Shown here piece by piece: positions 34,483-43,122 of a DNA stretch of 64,000 nt (within the stretch, counting starts at the first letter, position 1; every line of letters starts with the position of its first letter). Position numbers and translations under genes: made by a program. The notes below the pieces were generated by a model. The model searched no databases. It saw only the letters and a list, made by a program, of their open reading frames with translations, and was not told the origin of the DNA. The stretch spans positions 1-64,000 of the forward strand of contig NZ_NFHP01000003.1 of assembly GCF_002159335.1 (NCBI RefSeq), given 5' to 3'. This stretch comes from Collinsella sp. An7. Lineage in GTDB: Bacteria > Actinomycetota > Coriobacteriia > Coriobacteriales > Coriobacteriaceae.

Positions 34483-37400
34483 CTACGCCTCGGCAGTGCC
34501 GGCGGCAGGAGAGTTGGCTGCGGCGGCCGCGGCGATCGCAGCCGCTTCTGCAGCGTCAGCGGCCTCGACGGCCTCATCATCGTCCTCCACAAGGGCCGCC
34601 TCTCCAAAAGAGCGACCGGTCGCGCGCAGCAACCGCGCCGTGGAACGCTCGGCGGCAACGATATCCTCCTCGCGTGCCTGCCAGGCCCAGTTGCCCTCGG
34701 CCACGCCGGGAACATTCATGCGGCAGTCGTCGCCAAGACCCAGCACGTCCTGGAGCGGCATCATCACAAGCTCGGCGTCCGTGTCGAGCGCGTCATGCAC
34801 GAGCTTCTCGGCAAGTTCTGCGCCAGCCGTCTCGTCGCCCCCGCAGAAGGAGGAGGTGCAGAAGCCGGCTAGGGTCGCGGTGTCGTGCGTCGAGGTGTAG
34901 AGGATCTTACCGGGCTTGGCAAAGATACCCTGGCGGATGTCGTAGTCCTCAAAGAGCAGCACGTCCATCCCCGGGAAGCCGCAGTCGCTCACGAGTGCGC
35001 GCACGCCGGGCGTGAGCACGCCGAGGTCCTCCGCGATAAAGGGCAGCGGGCCGATCTCCGCCCGAGCGCGCTCAAAGAGCTCTTTGCCGGGGCCGGGAAC
35101 CCAGCGCCCCTCCGAACCGGGCCGGCCGGCGGGGATGCTGAAGTAGTTGTGGAACCCAAGGAAATGGTCGAGGCGCACCCGGTCGTAGATGCGGGTGGCG
35201 CGGCGCAGGCGCGCGAGCCACCATGTATAGCCCTCGGCGCGGTTGACGGGCCAGCGGTAGGTGGGGTTGCCCCACACCTGGCCGTCGGGGGCAAAGTTGT
35301 CAGGCGGCGCACCGGCGATCTCGGTCGGTCGGCCGTCGCGGTCGAGCGAGAAGAGCTCAGGGTGCGCCCAGGCGTCGGCGGAGTCGTCCGAGACATACAT
35401 GGGGATATCGCCGATCACCTGAATGCCCTGCGCGTTGGCGTAGCCCATGACGTCCTGCCAGGCAAGCTCAAAGCGGTACTGGAGGTAGGACTGAACGTGC
35501 GCCTCCTTGGCAAGTCGGCGGTCGGTGAGGAGCGCGGGCTTCCAAGTTTGGAACTCAGCGGGCCACTCGTGGCGCGACACGCCGCCGGTGAGCTTCTTGA
35601 TGGCCATAAAGGCGCAGTAGGGTTCGAGCCAGGCGCGCTGCTCGGCTACGTAGTCGCGGTAGGCGATATCGGTGCCCGCACCGCCGGCGGCCTCCCAGCG
35701 CACATAGTCGGCGCGGAGCTCGGCCTCGGTCTCGGGCAGAAGGTCGATGTTGCCCGCAAAGGCCGAGGGGCCGGCGTAGGGGGAGTTAAAGAGGTCGGTG
35801 GGATTAACCGGCAGCACCTGCCAGTAGCGGAAGCCCATGGCGGCGAGGTGGTCGATAAAGCGCTTGACGGGCGCACCCAGGGTGCCCGGACGGCCATCCT
35901 GGGTGGGGAGCGACGTGATGTGGCAGACCACGCCCGCACCCGGCTCGAGCGGCTTCTGGAGTCGCTCGTCGGCGTGGAACGAGATCACGGCGGAGCCAAA
36001 GGGCCACAGGTGCACGCCAACGGTGCCGTCCTCGGCAACGGGAAGCTCCGCGCCCGAGACCACGTCGGTTGCGCAGGGACCGAGCGCGGGAATGCGCACA
36101 TCCTGCTCAGAGCACTGGCTGCGGTTGATGAGTACTGTGGCGGCTTCGCCGGCAGCGTTTTTGCGGGTGTAGCCGAGCACGTCGTCGCCCACGGCAAAGG
36201 GCTCGATGCTCCCGTCAATCATCACCGGTAGCTCACGGCGCACGCCGGAGGCGTTCTTGATGATGGTCTCCATATCGTACTCGTGCGGATCGCCGGGGCG
36301 CGGCAAGCCGCGACGGTTGCCCGGGTCGGAGAGACCCTCAAGCCCGTACTCGTCGCCGTAGTAGATGGAGGGAACACCCGGGAAGGTCATCTGCATGAGG
36401 GTGGCGAGCCAGAAGCGCGCCTTGGCGAGCCCCATGGCCTCAGGCGTGAGGCGCCAACGGCCGCGCTCCTCCTCGGGGAGCTTGCTCTCATCCGGGCCGC
36501 CGCCGAGTACGCTCGCGATGCGCGGGCGGTCGTGGCTGCCGAGCAGGTTGAGGCAGCAGGCGAGGGCTTCGGGCGGGTAGTTCTCCGCCAGGCTCCAGAT
36601 GACCTCGGCAGCCTCACCGGCGGTGATGTTGCCCATGAGGAAGTCGATCACCATGCTGCGGAAGGGGTAGTTCATCGCGGAGTCGAGCTCGGCGCCCTGC
36701 AGATAGTGGCGCGGCTGACCGTAGCTGATCTTGTTGGAGGCGTCCTCCCAGACCTCGCCGAGCAGAAGGCCGTCCGGCTTCTCGTCAAGAAGCACGCGCT
36801 TGATGTCGGCGATGAGCTCCTCGGTAAGCTCATCGGCCACGTCGAGACGCCACCCGCGGGCGCCGGCGCGCGTCCAGTGGCGAATGACGCCGTCCTCGCC
36901 GAGGAGCAAGTCGCGCACGAGCGGCGAGTTGAGGTTGAAGTCGGGCATGTTGGCCACGCCCCACCAGCACTTGTAGGTGCCGTCCTCGTTAAACTCGTAG
37001 GCGCCACGCCAGGGGGAGTCCTCGCTTTGCCAAGCGCCCTCGCCGGGGTAGTTGCCGTATCGGTTGAAGTAGAGGGAGTCGTCGCCCGTGTGGTTAAAGA
37101 CGCCGTCCAGGATGATGGAGATGCCGAGCTTCTCGGCGGCCTGGCAGAGCTCGCGGAAGTCGTCCTCGGTGCCGAGGATGGGGTCGATCTTGAGGTAGTC
37201 GGCCGTGTCGTAGCGATGGTTGCTCGTTGCCTCAAAGATGGGGTTGAGGTAGATGGCCGTGATGCCTAGCTCAGCTAAGCGCGGGAGGTCCTCCTCGATG
37301 CCCTTGAGCGAGCCGCCGTAGAAGTCCCAGCAGGCGATGGAGCCGTCTTCGTTGCGCTCGTAGACGGGCGGCTCCCACCAGTCCTCAACGAGGCGCCGGC

Positions 37401-37914
37401 GCGCGCCGTGGCGCGGCTTGTCGAGGGCGGCCTCGGTGCGTTCGTGCCAGTGCTCGTCGCGGCGGTACCGGTCGGGGAAGATCTGATAGACCATGCCACG
37501 CTCGTACCAGCTGGGGCGGATGGCGCGATGCTCGTAGACGCTGATCTGGAACGAGGGGACCTCGGTGTAGTCGTACATAACGCCCTCGCCACCGGTGTGC
37601 CCTTGCGGAGCACCGAGGTGGAGGTGGTGGACGTCGCTCTCCTCGCTCTCATTCTCGTGCCATGCGGTGTGGAACGAGTACCAGATGTTAGCGGGGCGGG
37701 AGCATTTGAGCTGGTAGACGTAGCGGCCCTCTCCGTCGGGGATCATGGGATGCAGGCGCTCCCCCCCGCCGTCGACCCAGGTGCGGAGGATTACAGCGAG
37801 CTGAGTGGCCGGCGGTTCCTCCACGCGGACCGCGATGGTGACCGTGCTGCCGGCGCGGACGGCGCCAAACGGCGTGCGGTACTCCGGTTCGCGGGAATTG
37901 TGGATGAGCTTCAT
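34483..37914 (-). CDS. Bifunctional GH13 debranching amylase / 4-alpha-glucanotransferase (GlgX-MalQ fusion)
   Basis: This 1,143-residue, two-enzyme chain starts with a carbohydrate-binding N-domain (about 1-120). The GH13 neopullulanase/GlgX-like barrel (about 135-560) carries DGVFNHTGDDS, the nucleophile in GWRLDVADE, the acid in LLLGEVWED and LLGSHDRPR. A beta domain precedes the GH77 amylomaltase (about 650-1090) with ITSLPT, YVSDDSADAWAHPELF, RLDHFLGFHNYF (nucleophile Asp), AEDLGVLTPGV and STHDTATLAGF. The last 40 residues or so are an acidic then Ala-rich tail. Debranching and glucan transfer in one chain would channel branch stubs released after GlgP. It has its own promoter region downstream of the glgA terminator. 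Confidence 0.93.
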   Translation of the reverse strand: MKLIHNSREPEYRTPFGAVRAGSTVTIAVRVEEPPATQLAVILRTWVDGGGERLHPMIPDGEGRYVYQLKCSRPANIWYSFHTAWHENESEESDVHHLHLGAPQGHTGGEGVMYDYTEVPSFQISVYEHRAIRPSWYERGMVYQIFPDRYRRDEHWHERTEAALDKPRHGARRRLVEDWWEPPVYERNEDGSIACWDFYGGSLKGIEEDLPRLAELGITAIYLNPIFEATSNHRYDTADYLKIDPILGTEDDFRELCQAAEKLGISIILDGVFNHTGDDSLYFNRYGNYPGEGAWQSEDSPWRGAYEFNEDGTYKCWWGVANMPDFNLNSPLVRDLLLGEDGVIRHWTRAGARGWRLDVADELTEELIADIKRVLLDEKPDGLLLGEVWEDASNKISYGQPRHYLQGAELDSAMNYPFRSMVIDFLMGNITAGEAAEVIWSLAENYPPEALACCLNLLGSHDRPRIASVLGGGPDESKLPEEERGRWRLTPEAMGLAKARFWLATLMQMTFPGVPSIYYGDEYGLEGLSDPGNRRGLPRPGDPHEYDMETIIKNASGVRRELPVMIDGSIEPFAVGDDVLGYTRKNAAGEAATVLINRSQCSEQDVRIPALGPCATDVVSGAELPVAEDGTVGVHLWPFGSAVISFHADERLQKPLEPGAGVVCHITSLPTQDGRPGTLGAPVKRFIDHLAAMGFRYWQVLPVNPTDLFNSPYAGPSAFAGNIDLLPETEAELRADYVRWEAAGGAGTDIAYRDYVAEQRAWLEPYCAFMAIKKLTGGVSRHEWPAEFQTWKPALLTDRRLAKEAHVQSYLQYRFELAWQDVMGYANAQGIQVIGDIPMYVSDDSADAWAHPELFSLDRDGRPTEIAGAPPDNFAPDGQVWGNPTYRWPVNRAEGYTWWLARLRRATRIYDRVRLDHFLGFHNYFSIPAGRPGSEGRWVPGPGKELFERARAEIGPLPFIAEDLGVLTPGVRALVSDCGFPGMDVLLFEDYDIRQGIFAKPGKILYTSTHDTATLAGFCTSSFCGGDETAGAELAEKLVHDALDTDAELVMMPLQDVLGLGDDCRMNVPGVAEGNWAWQAREEDIVAAERSTARLLRATGRSFGEAALVEDDDEAVEAADAAEAAAIAAAAAANSPAAGTAEA

Positions 37915-37930
37915 ATGGTGTCCGTTCTAG

Positions 37931-37990
37931 CTGACGCTCATTATCAGGATATTGACGCTCTGTCAAGATGTTGAGCGCTCATCCATTATA
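37931..37990 (-). promoter_or_regulatory. Promoter/operator region of the GlgX-MalQ gene
   Basis: On the minus strand TTGACA is followed at 15-17 bases by GATAAT/TAATGA, and a separate perfect TATAAT lies at 37985-37990. Three related octamer-like sites, TGACGCTCA (37932), TGACGCTC (37953) and TGAGCGCTC (37972), are spaced about 20 bp apart, roughly two helical turns, across this promoter. This suggests a dedicated regulator. Which -10 is used cannot be decided. Confidence 0.45.
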
Positions 37991-38085
37991 GGTGATGCAG
38001 GCCCGTGCGAGTGGGGGATTCATCGATGCGGGCCATGAGAGATGATGATGCACGTAGAATCACTTCTAAATGTTGGGCCGAACAC

Positions 38086-38119
38086 GAAAATGGCCCCGGA
38101 ACGCGGTGTTCCGGGGCCG
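38086..38119 (-). terminator. Terminator downstream of glgA
   Basis: On the minus strand an 11-bp perfect stem (GGCCCCGGAAC/GTTCCGGGGCC) with a five-base loop is followed by ATTTTCG. It separates the glgB-glgA transcript from the GlgX-MalQ gene. Confidence 0.85.
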
Positions 38120-38150
38120 TGCGGGCCGTCGATGGGCGCCAGGGCGAGGC

Positions 38151-40610
38151 TTAGCGCTTGTTCGTGCGCTTGCGGGCGGCGCTGACCGAGGTCGCCTTGG
38201 GCGCCGGCTTGGCGGCAGCCGTGGACGTGGGCTTTGCCGTAGAAGTCGCGGCCTTGGCAGTCGCGGGGGCCTTCTCGGCCGGCTTGGCCGGAACGGCGGC
38301 CTTGGCTGTAGTTGCCTTGGCGGCAGCGGTCGTCATCGATGCAGCGGGTGCAGTCTTAGTCGTGGCCGCCTTTGCCGGGGCCGTCGCGGCCGCAGCAGTC
38401 TTGGCTGAGGCTGCCTTAGCCGGAGCGGCCTTGGCAGCGGTTGTCGTCGTGGTCGCTGCAGGCTTGACAGCGGTAGTCTTGGCGGCAGTCGCCTTGGTTG
38501 CGGTTGCCTTGGTCGTGGCCTTTGCAGCCGTAGCCTTGGTCGCCACGGTCTTCTTGGTGGTTGTCGTCGCCTTGGTGGCAGTTGTCGCCTTAGCCGCTGG
38601 CTTCTTGGCGGCCGTGGCAGTCTTGCGCGTCGTGGTCTTGGTAGTCGTGGCGGCCTTGGGAGCGGCTGCCTCGGCATCCTTTGCAGCCGTCGTGGCCATG
38701 GTGGCAGTGGTCGCCTTGGTAGCAGCCTTGGTCGTCGTCTTGGCGGTAGCCTTGGCGGTCTCAGCAGCCTCCTCAGCCGGCTTTGCGGTTGCCTTGGCAG
38801 TGGTCTTGCGCGTCGTGGTCTTCTTGGCCGTGGTCTTGGCTGCCGTCGCCTTAGGCGCGGCGGCCTTCTTGGCTACTTTTGGGGAGCTCGCCTTCGCGGT
38901 CGGCCCGGCCGCAGGCTCGGGGGTCTTCTCGGCGGCGGGAGCGGTCTCCTTGACCGGCTCCTGCTCGGGCTCGGCTGCCGGGGCGGCCTCGGCTGTCGGG
39001 GCGGCCTCGGCAGCAGGCGCCTCCTCGGCCTTTGCCTCAGCAGCGGGCTCTTCGGCCTTGGCCTCGGGCTCGGCTGCCACCTCCGGCTCCGGTTCGGGTT
39101 CCGGCTCGGGCTCGGCCTCAACCACGGGCGGCGTAGGGGGGACGGGCTCCACATCGGGGTGCAGGTGGCAGTAGAGGTCCATGTAGGCGGCCGCAGAGCG
39201 CGTCCACGAGAAGTCGGTCTGCATGGCCTGTTCAACCACGTGGTTAAATGCGGCGCGATCGTCCCAGAACAGGCGCGCGGCGCGGAAGACAGCGTCGCCC
39301 ATCTCGTCGCCATTAAAGTTGGCAAACGAGAAGCCCGTGCCTTCGCCCGTGAAGTAGTTGTAGGGCGTCACGGTGTCACGCAGGCCACCGGTCTCGCGCA
39401 CCACGGGCAGCGTGCCGTAGCGCATGGCGATGATCTGCGAGAGGCCGCACGGTTCGAAGAGCGACGGCATGAGGAAGAGGTCGGCGCCCGCGTACATGCG
39501 GCGCGAGAGCGCGGAGTCAAAGGTGATGCGCGCGGCCATGGTCCCGGGGTACTTGCCGGCAAAGTAGTTCATGGCGTCCTCGTAGGCGCGGTCGCCCGTG
39601 CCGAGCACGGCCACCTGCACGCCGCCGGAGAGTATTCGGTCGAGCGAGTAGGTTACGAGGTCCATGCCCTTCTGACGGGTGAGACGGCTCACCATGACCA
39701 TGAGCGGACGGTCGTCGCGCACCTCGAGCCCGAGCTCCTCCTGGAGCGCACGCTTGCAGGCCGCCTTGCCCTCCATGTGGCCCACGCCGTAGTTCTCGGT
39801 GATCTGGAAATCGGTCGAGGGATCCCACGACGGCTCATCGATGCCGTTCAGGATGCCCGAGAGAATATCCGAGCGCTGACGCAGCAGCCAGTCGAGGCCC
39901 TCGCCGTAGTCGGAGGTCTTGATCTCGCGTGCATAGCTCGGGCTCACCGTGGTGATGGCGTCGGTGTAGGAGAGGCCGCCCTGCATGAAGTTGATCGACG
40001 TCGCGTCACAGTGGAGCTGGCGAGCGGCGTTGGGGATGTGCGCCATGCCGAGCACATCGTTGAGCATCTTGTCGGAGAACTGCCCCTGGAAGGCGATGTT
40101 GTGGATGGTAAAGACGCACTTCACGCGCTGGCAGAGAGGAACCCCCTGGTAGAACTCGTGCAGAAACACCGGCACGAGCGCGGTCTGCCAGTCGTTGCAG
40201 TGCAGCACGTCGCACTCAAAGCCCTCAGGCAGGTGCAAGAGGCTCTCACAGATGGCCTTGGAGAAGAAGGCAAAGCGCTCACCGTCGTCATAGAAGCCGT
40301 AGGGGTAGCTGCGATTGAAGTAGTGCTCGTTGTCGATAAAGAGGTAAGTGACTCCGCCCTCCTCGAGCTTCTCGAGGCCGCAGTACTCGTTGCGCCACCC
40401 GAGGTTGACGTAGAAGTCGCAGAAGTGTTCCATGCGCGATTTAAAGACGTCGGGGATGGTGGCGTACTTGGGGCACATGACGATGACCTCGGCACCGTCC
40501 TTTACGAGCTCCTGGGGCAGGGATCCCGCCACATCGCCGAGGCCGCCCGTCTTAACGAAGGGTGCCACCTCCGCAGAGGCGAAGACGACCTGCATCTTGT
40601 TCTTTGCCAT
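38151..40610 (-). CDS. glgA: Glycogen synthase with a long histone-H1-like C-terminal tail
   Basis: This 819-residue enzyme transfers glucose from ADP-glucose to glycogen. Residues about 1-485 form a normal GT5 enzyme: EVAPFVKTGGLGDV at the N-terminus (KTGGL, ADP-glucose site), HCNDWQTALVP, TIHNIAFQGQF, the GILNGID segment and the C-terminal LMPSLFEPCGLSQIIAMRYG. Residues about 485-560 are Pro/Glu/Ala-rich and acidic. Residues about 570-819 are almost entirely Lys, Ala and Thr (AAKTTAKKTT-like repeats), resembling histone H1. Typical GlgA is about 480 residues, so some 335 residues are extra. ATG at 40610 follows AGGAGC. Confidence 0.95.
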   Translation of the reverse strand: MAKNKMQVVFASAEVAPFVKTGGLGDVAGSLPQELVKDGAEVIVMCPKYATIPDVFKSRMEHFCDFYVNLGWRNEYCGLEKLEEGGVTYLFIDNEHYFNRSYPYGFYDDGERFAFFSKAICESLLHLPEGFECDVLHCNDWQTALVPVFLHEFYQGVPLCQRVKCVFTIHNIAFQGQFSDKMLNDVLGMAHIPNAARQLHCDATSINFMQGGLSYTDAITTVSPSYAREIKTSDYGEGLDWLLRQRSDILSGILNGIDEPSWDPSTDFQITENYGVGHMEGKAACKRALQEELGLEVRDDRPLMVMVSRLTRQKGMDLVTYSLDRILSGGVQVAVLGTGDRAYEDAMNYFAGKYPGTMAARITFDSALSRRMYAGADLFLMPSLFEPCGLSQIIAMRYGTLPVVRETGGLRDTVTPYNYFTGEGTGFSFANFNGDEMGDAVFRAARLFWDDRAAFNHVVEQAMQTDFSWTRSAAAYMDLYCHLHPDVEPVPPTPPVVEAEPEPEPEPEPEVAAEPEAKAEEPAAEAKAEEAPAAEAAPTAEAAPAAEPEQEPVKETAPAAEKTPEPAAGPTAKASSPKVAKKAAAPKATAAKTTAKKTTTRKTTAKATAKPAEEAAETAKATAKTTTKAATKATTATMATTAAKDAEAAAPKAATTTKTTTRKTATAAKKPAAKATTATKATTTTKKTVATKATAAKATTKATATKATAAKTTAVKPAATTTTTAAKAAPAKAASAKTAAAATAPAKAATTKTAPAASMTTAAAKATTAKAAVPAKPAEKAPATAKAATSTAKPTSTAAAKPAPKATSVSAARKRTNKR

Positions 40611-40694
40611 CGTATAGCTCCTAAACACACGTTGGTTGCGTCTCGTCGCCGACCGGATAGGGGAGGGCGGCGCTCATACGCTCATAATGATAAC

Positions 40695-40725
40695 GCGCCC
40701 GCGGGGCCAGAGCCGCCGCGGGCGC
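40695..40725 (-). terminator. Stem-loop between glgD and glgA
   Basis: GCGCCCGCGG (40695-40704) pairs perfectly with CCGCGGGCGC (40716-40725) around an 11-base loop. On the minus strand only a weak T-containing run follows (GTTATCATTAT), so it may attenuate rather than stop transcription entering glgA. Confidence 0.45.
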
Positions 40726-40745
40726 AAAGGGTAACATCCGAGACG

Positions 40746-41861
40746 CTAGAGGCGCGTACCCTTGCCGATCACCATGATCGCGTCGGGCGTGCCGCGATAC
40801 TCGGTGTTCTCGGGCACGACGTTGTTCTTGTCGATGATCGCGTTCTCAACGCGCGCGCCGCGCTTGATGACGCAGCCGTACATGATGATCGAGTTGGTCA
40901 CGTTGGCGCCGCTCTCGACGATCACGTTGCGCGAGAGGATGGAGTTACGCACCGTGCCGTGGATCTTGCTGCCTGCCGAGACGAAGGAGTTGGCCACGTT
41001 GCTGCCGGCGTAGTACTTGGCCGGGGCGGCGTCGTGGGCCTTCGTGCGGATGGGGCGATCCTTCTGGAAGAGCTGGTCGTAGACCGTGGGGGCCAGAAGC
41101 TCCATGGAGCGCTCGTAGTAGCTGCGCTCGCCAAAGATTCCGATCGCGAGGCCCTTGTACTCGTAGCTGCACACGTCGACGCGCGCCATGTCGCCGGCGA
41201 TTGCCTCGAAGAAGTCGAGGTAGTCGGCGTTGGCGTAGTGCTTGATGATGTCGAGCAGGAGGTCGCGGTTGATGATGAAGCAGTCGATGAACTTGTTGTC
41301 ACCGTACTCGCAGCCCGGCTCGACCTTCTGCACCCGGCCGGCGTCGCCGATGATGAGGCGGCTCGCGTCGGAGTGCTTGCGCTCGGCCTTGACGTAGAGC
41401 ATGGTGATGCCCACGCCGGAGCGCTCGTGCGCGTCGATGACCTCGTTGAGGTCCATGTTGAAGATGATGTTGGCGCCCATCACCACCACGTACGGTGCGT
41501 CGGAGCGCTCAAAGAGCTCGCGGTTGGAGATGATGTCGCGGAGCAGGAAGCGCATGCCGCGCTTGGTGGTGCCGTAGGGGTTGCCCGGGAAGGTGTAGAG
41601 GCCGCCGATCTTGCGGTCGAGCTGGAAGTCCCCGCCGTGGCCCACGTGGTCGGCGATGGAGCGCCAGTTGCCCGGCATGGCGAGGCCGACGGTGTGGATG
41701 CCGGCGTTGGTCATGTTGGACAGCGGGAAGTCGATGAGGCGATAGCGGCCGAGGAACGGCAGCGCCGCCACCGGGCGGTTCTCGAGGAGCTTGCTGGGCT
41801 CGTTGCCCGCGTAGTTCGCGGTGATGTATCCGATGGCTTTGGTGTTCATCATCGGAATCAT
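40746..41861 (-). CDS. glgD: Glucose-1-phosphate adenylyltransferase, GlgD subunit
   Basis: This 371-residue GlgC paralogue is likely regulatory. It has a nucleotidyltransferase-like N-terminal domain with LPFLGRYRLIDFPLSN, then left-handed beta-helix repeats at the C-terminus (SILSRNVIVESGANVTNSIIM). The GlgC-type G-rich pyrophosphorylase loop (LAGGxGxRL) is absent, replaced by ITANYAGNEPSKLLE. This matches GlgD of GlgC/GlgD hetero-oligomers, where GlgD is weakly active or inactive and stimulates GlgC. The start overlaps the glgC stop in an ATGA junction, implying balanced synthesis. Confidence 0.93.
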   Translation of the reverse strand: MIPMMNTKAIGYITANYAGNEPSKLLENRPVAALPFLGRYRLIDFPLSNMTNAGIHTVGLAMPGNWRSIADHVGHGGDFQLDRKIGGLYTFPGNPYGTTKRGMRFLLRDIISNRELFERSDAPYVVVMGANIIFNMDLNEVIDAHERSGVGITMLYVKAERKHSDASRLIIGDAGRVQKVEPGCEYGDNKFIDCFIINRDLLLDIIKHYANADYLDFFEAIAGDMARVDVCSYEYKGLAIGIFGERSYYERSMELLAPTVYDQLFQKDRPIRTKAHDAAPAKYYAGSNVANSFVSAGSKIHGTVRNSILSRNVIVESGANVTNSIIMYGCVIKRGARVENAIIDKNNVVPENTEYRGTPDAIMVIGKGTRL

Positions 41862-43003
41862 TCCCCCTTCCCGATCACGACGTCGTTTCCGACGACGGCG
41901 GTGTCCTTGGTGGTGTCGACGGAGCCGAGCTTGACGCCCTCCTCCACGACGGCGTTCTCGCCCAGGATGGCGCGGCTCACGTGGGCGCCGTTCTTCACGA
42001 TGGCGCCGGGCAGCAGCACGGAGTCCTCGACGATGGCGCGCTCGCCGACGCAGGCGTCGGTCGAGATGATGGAGTGACGCACGGTGCCCATGATGCGGCA
42101 GCCGTTGGCGACGAGCGAATCGTCCACGCGGCCGTCGGGCCCGATGTAGTGCGGCGGGCGGCTCGAGTCGTTGGACATGATGGGCGTCTTCTCGTCAAAG
42201 AGGTCGAAGAGCGGGTCCTCGCCCAAGAGGTCCATCGAGGTCTCGTGGTAGGAGGCGATGGTGCCGACGTCCTTCCAGAAGCCATGGTGGGCGTGGACAA
42301 AGAGGCGCTTGCCGTCGGCGAGGGCCTTGGGGATGATGTCGTTGCCGAAGTCGTGGCTCGAACGCTGGTTGATCGCGTCCTCCTCGAGGGCGTTGACGAG
42401 AAAGTCGTAGCTAAAGATGTAGATGCCCATGGAGGCGAGGTTGGAGTCGGGGTGGGCCGGCTTCTCGCTGAACTTGGTCACCTGACCGTTCTCGTCGGCG
42501 GTGAGGATGCCAAAGCGGCTCGCGTCCTCCCACGGCACAGGCATGACGCCGATGGTGAGGTCGGCGTTGTGCTCCTTGTGGGTCTTGAGCATCTCGCGGT
42601 AGTCCATGCGATAGAGCGCGTCACCCGAGAGGATGAGCACGTACTCGGGATGGTGAGACTTGATGTAGTCGAGGTTGTGCGTCACAGCGTCAGCCGTGCC
42701 CTCGTACCACGCGCCGCCCTCCTGGGTGGCGTAGGGCGGCAGGATCGACACGCCGCTCCCCGTGATGTTGAGGTCCCACGCACGCCCGGAGCCCACGTAC
42801 TCGTGGAGCTGGTAGGGGCGATACTGCGTCAGGATACCCACGGTCTCGATGCCGGAGTTGGCACAGTTCGAGAGCGTGAAGTCGATGATGCGGTACTTGC
42901 CTCCGAACGACACGGCCGGTTTGGCGATCTTGGACGTCAGGTCCATGAGCCGCGAGCCCTGCCCTCCTGCGAGGAGCATCGCGATGCATTCTTTTCTAGC
43001 CAT
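41858..43003 (-). CDS. glgC: Glucose-1-phosphate adenylyltransferase, catalytic subunit
   Basis: This 381-residue enzyme makes ADP-glucose from ATP and glucose-1-phosphate, the committed step of glycogen synthesis. It has the intact pyrophosphorylase loop LLAGGQGSRL near residue 11, followed by KPAVSFGGKYRIIDF. The sugar-binding SGDALYRMDYREM is near residue 126 and FSEKPAHPDSN follows. C-terminal beta-helix repeats include DACVGERAIVEDSVLLPGA. GGAGAG lies before the ATG. It is co-translated with glgD. Confidence 0.96.
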   Translation of the reverse strand: MARKECIAMLLAGGQGSRLMDLTSKIAKPAVSFGGKYRIIDFTLSNCANSGIETVGILTQYRPYQLHEYVGSGRAWDLNITGSGVSILPPYATQEGGAWYEGTADAVTHNLDYIKSHHPEYVLILSGDALYRMDYREMLKTHKEHNADLTIGVMPVPWEDASRFGILTADENGQVTKFSEKPAHPDSNLASMGIYIFSYDFLVNALEEDAINQRSSHDFGNDIIPKALADGKRLFVHAHHGFWKDVGTIASYHETSMDLLGEDPLFDLFDEKTPIMSNDSSRPPHYIGPDGRVDDSLVANGCRIMGTVRHSIISTDACVGERAIVEDSVLLPGAIVKNGAHVSRAILGENAVVEEGVKLGSVDTTKDTAVVGNDVVIGKGE

Positions 43004-43054
43004 CGAGTCTCTCCTTCAAATCCCTTTACCTACTGACCTGCCTGCTATCTCACC

Positions 43055-43077
43055 GGGGCGGGCAGAGAGCCCGCCCC
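43055..43077. other. Stem-loop between glgP and glgC
   Basis: GGGGCGGGC (43055-43063) and GCCCGCCCC (43069-43077) form a perfect 9-bp stem with a five-base loop. No T run follows on either strand. It probably tunes mRNA stability or read-through between the genes. Confidence 0.4.
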
Positions 43078-43122
43078 GTAGATGCCCTGACGTCGCACAA
43101 AGCCGCAGCACCTCGTTTGCGC

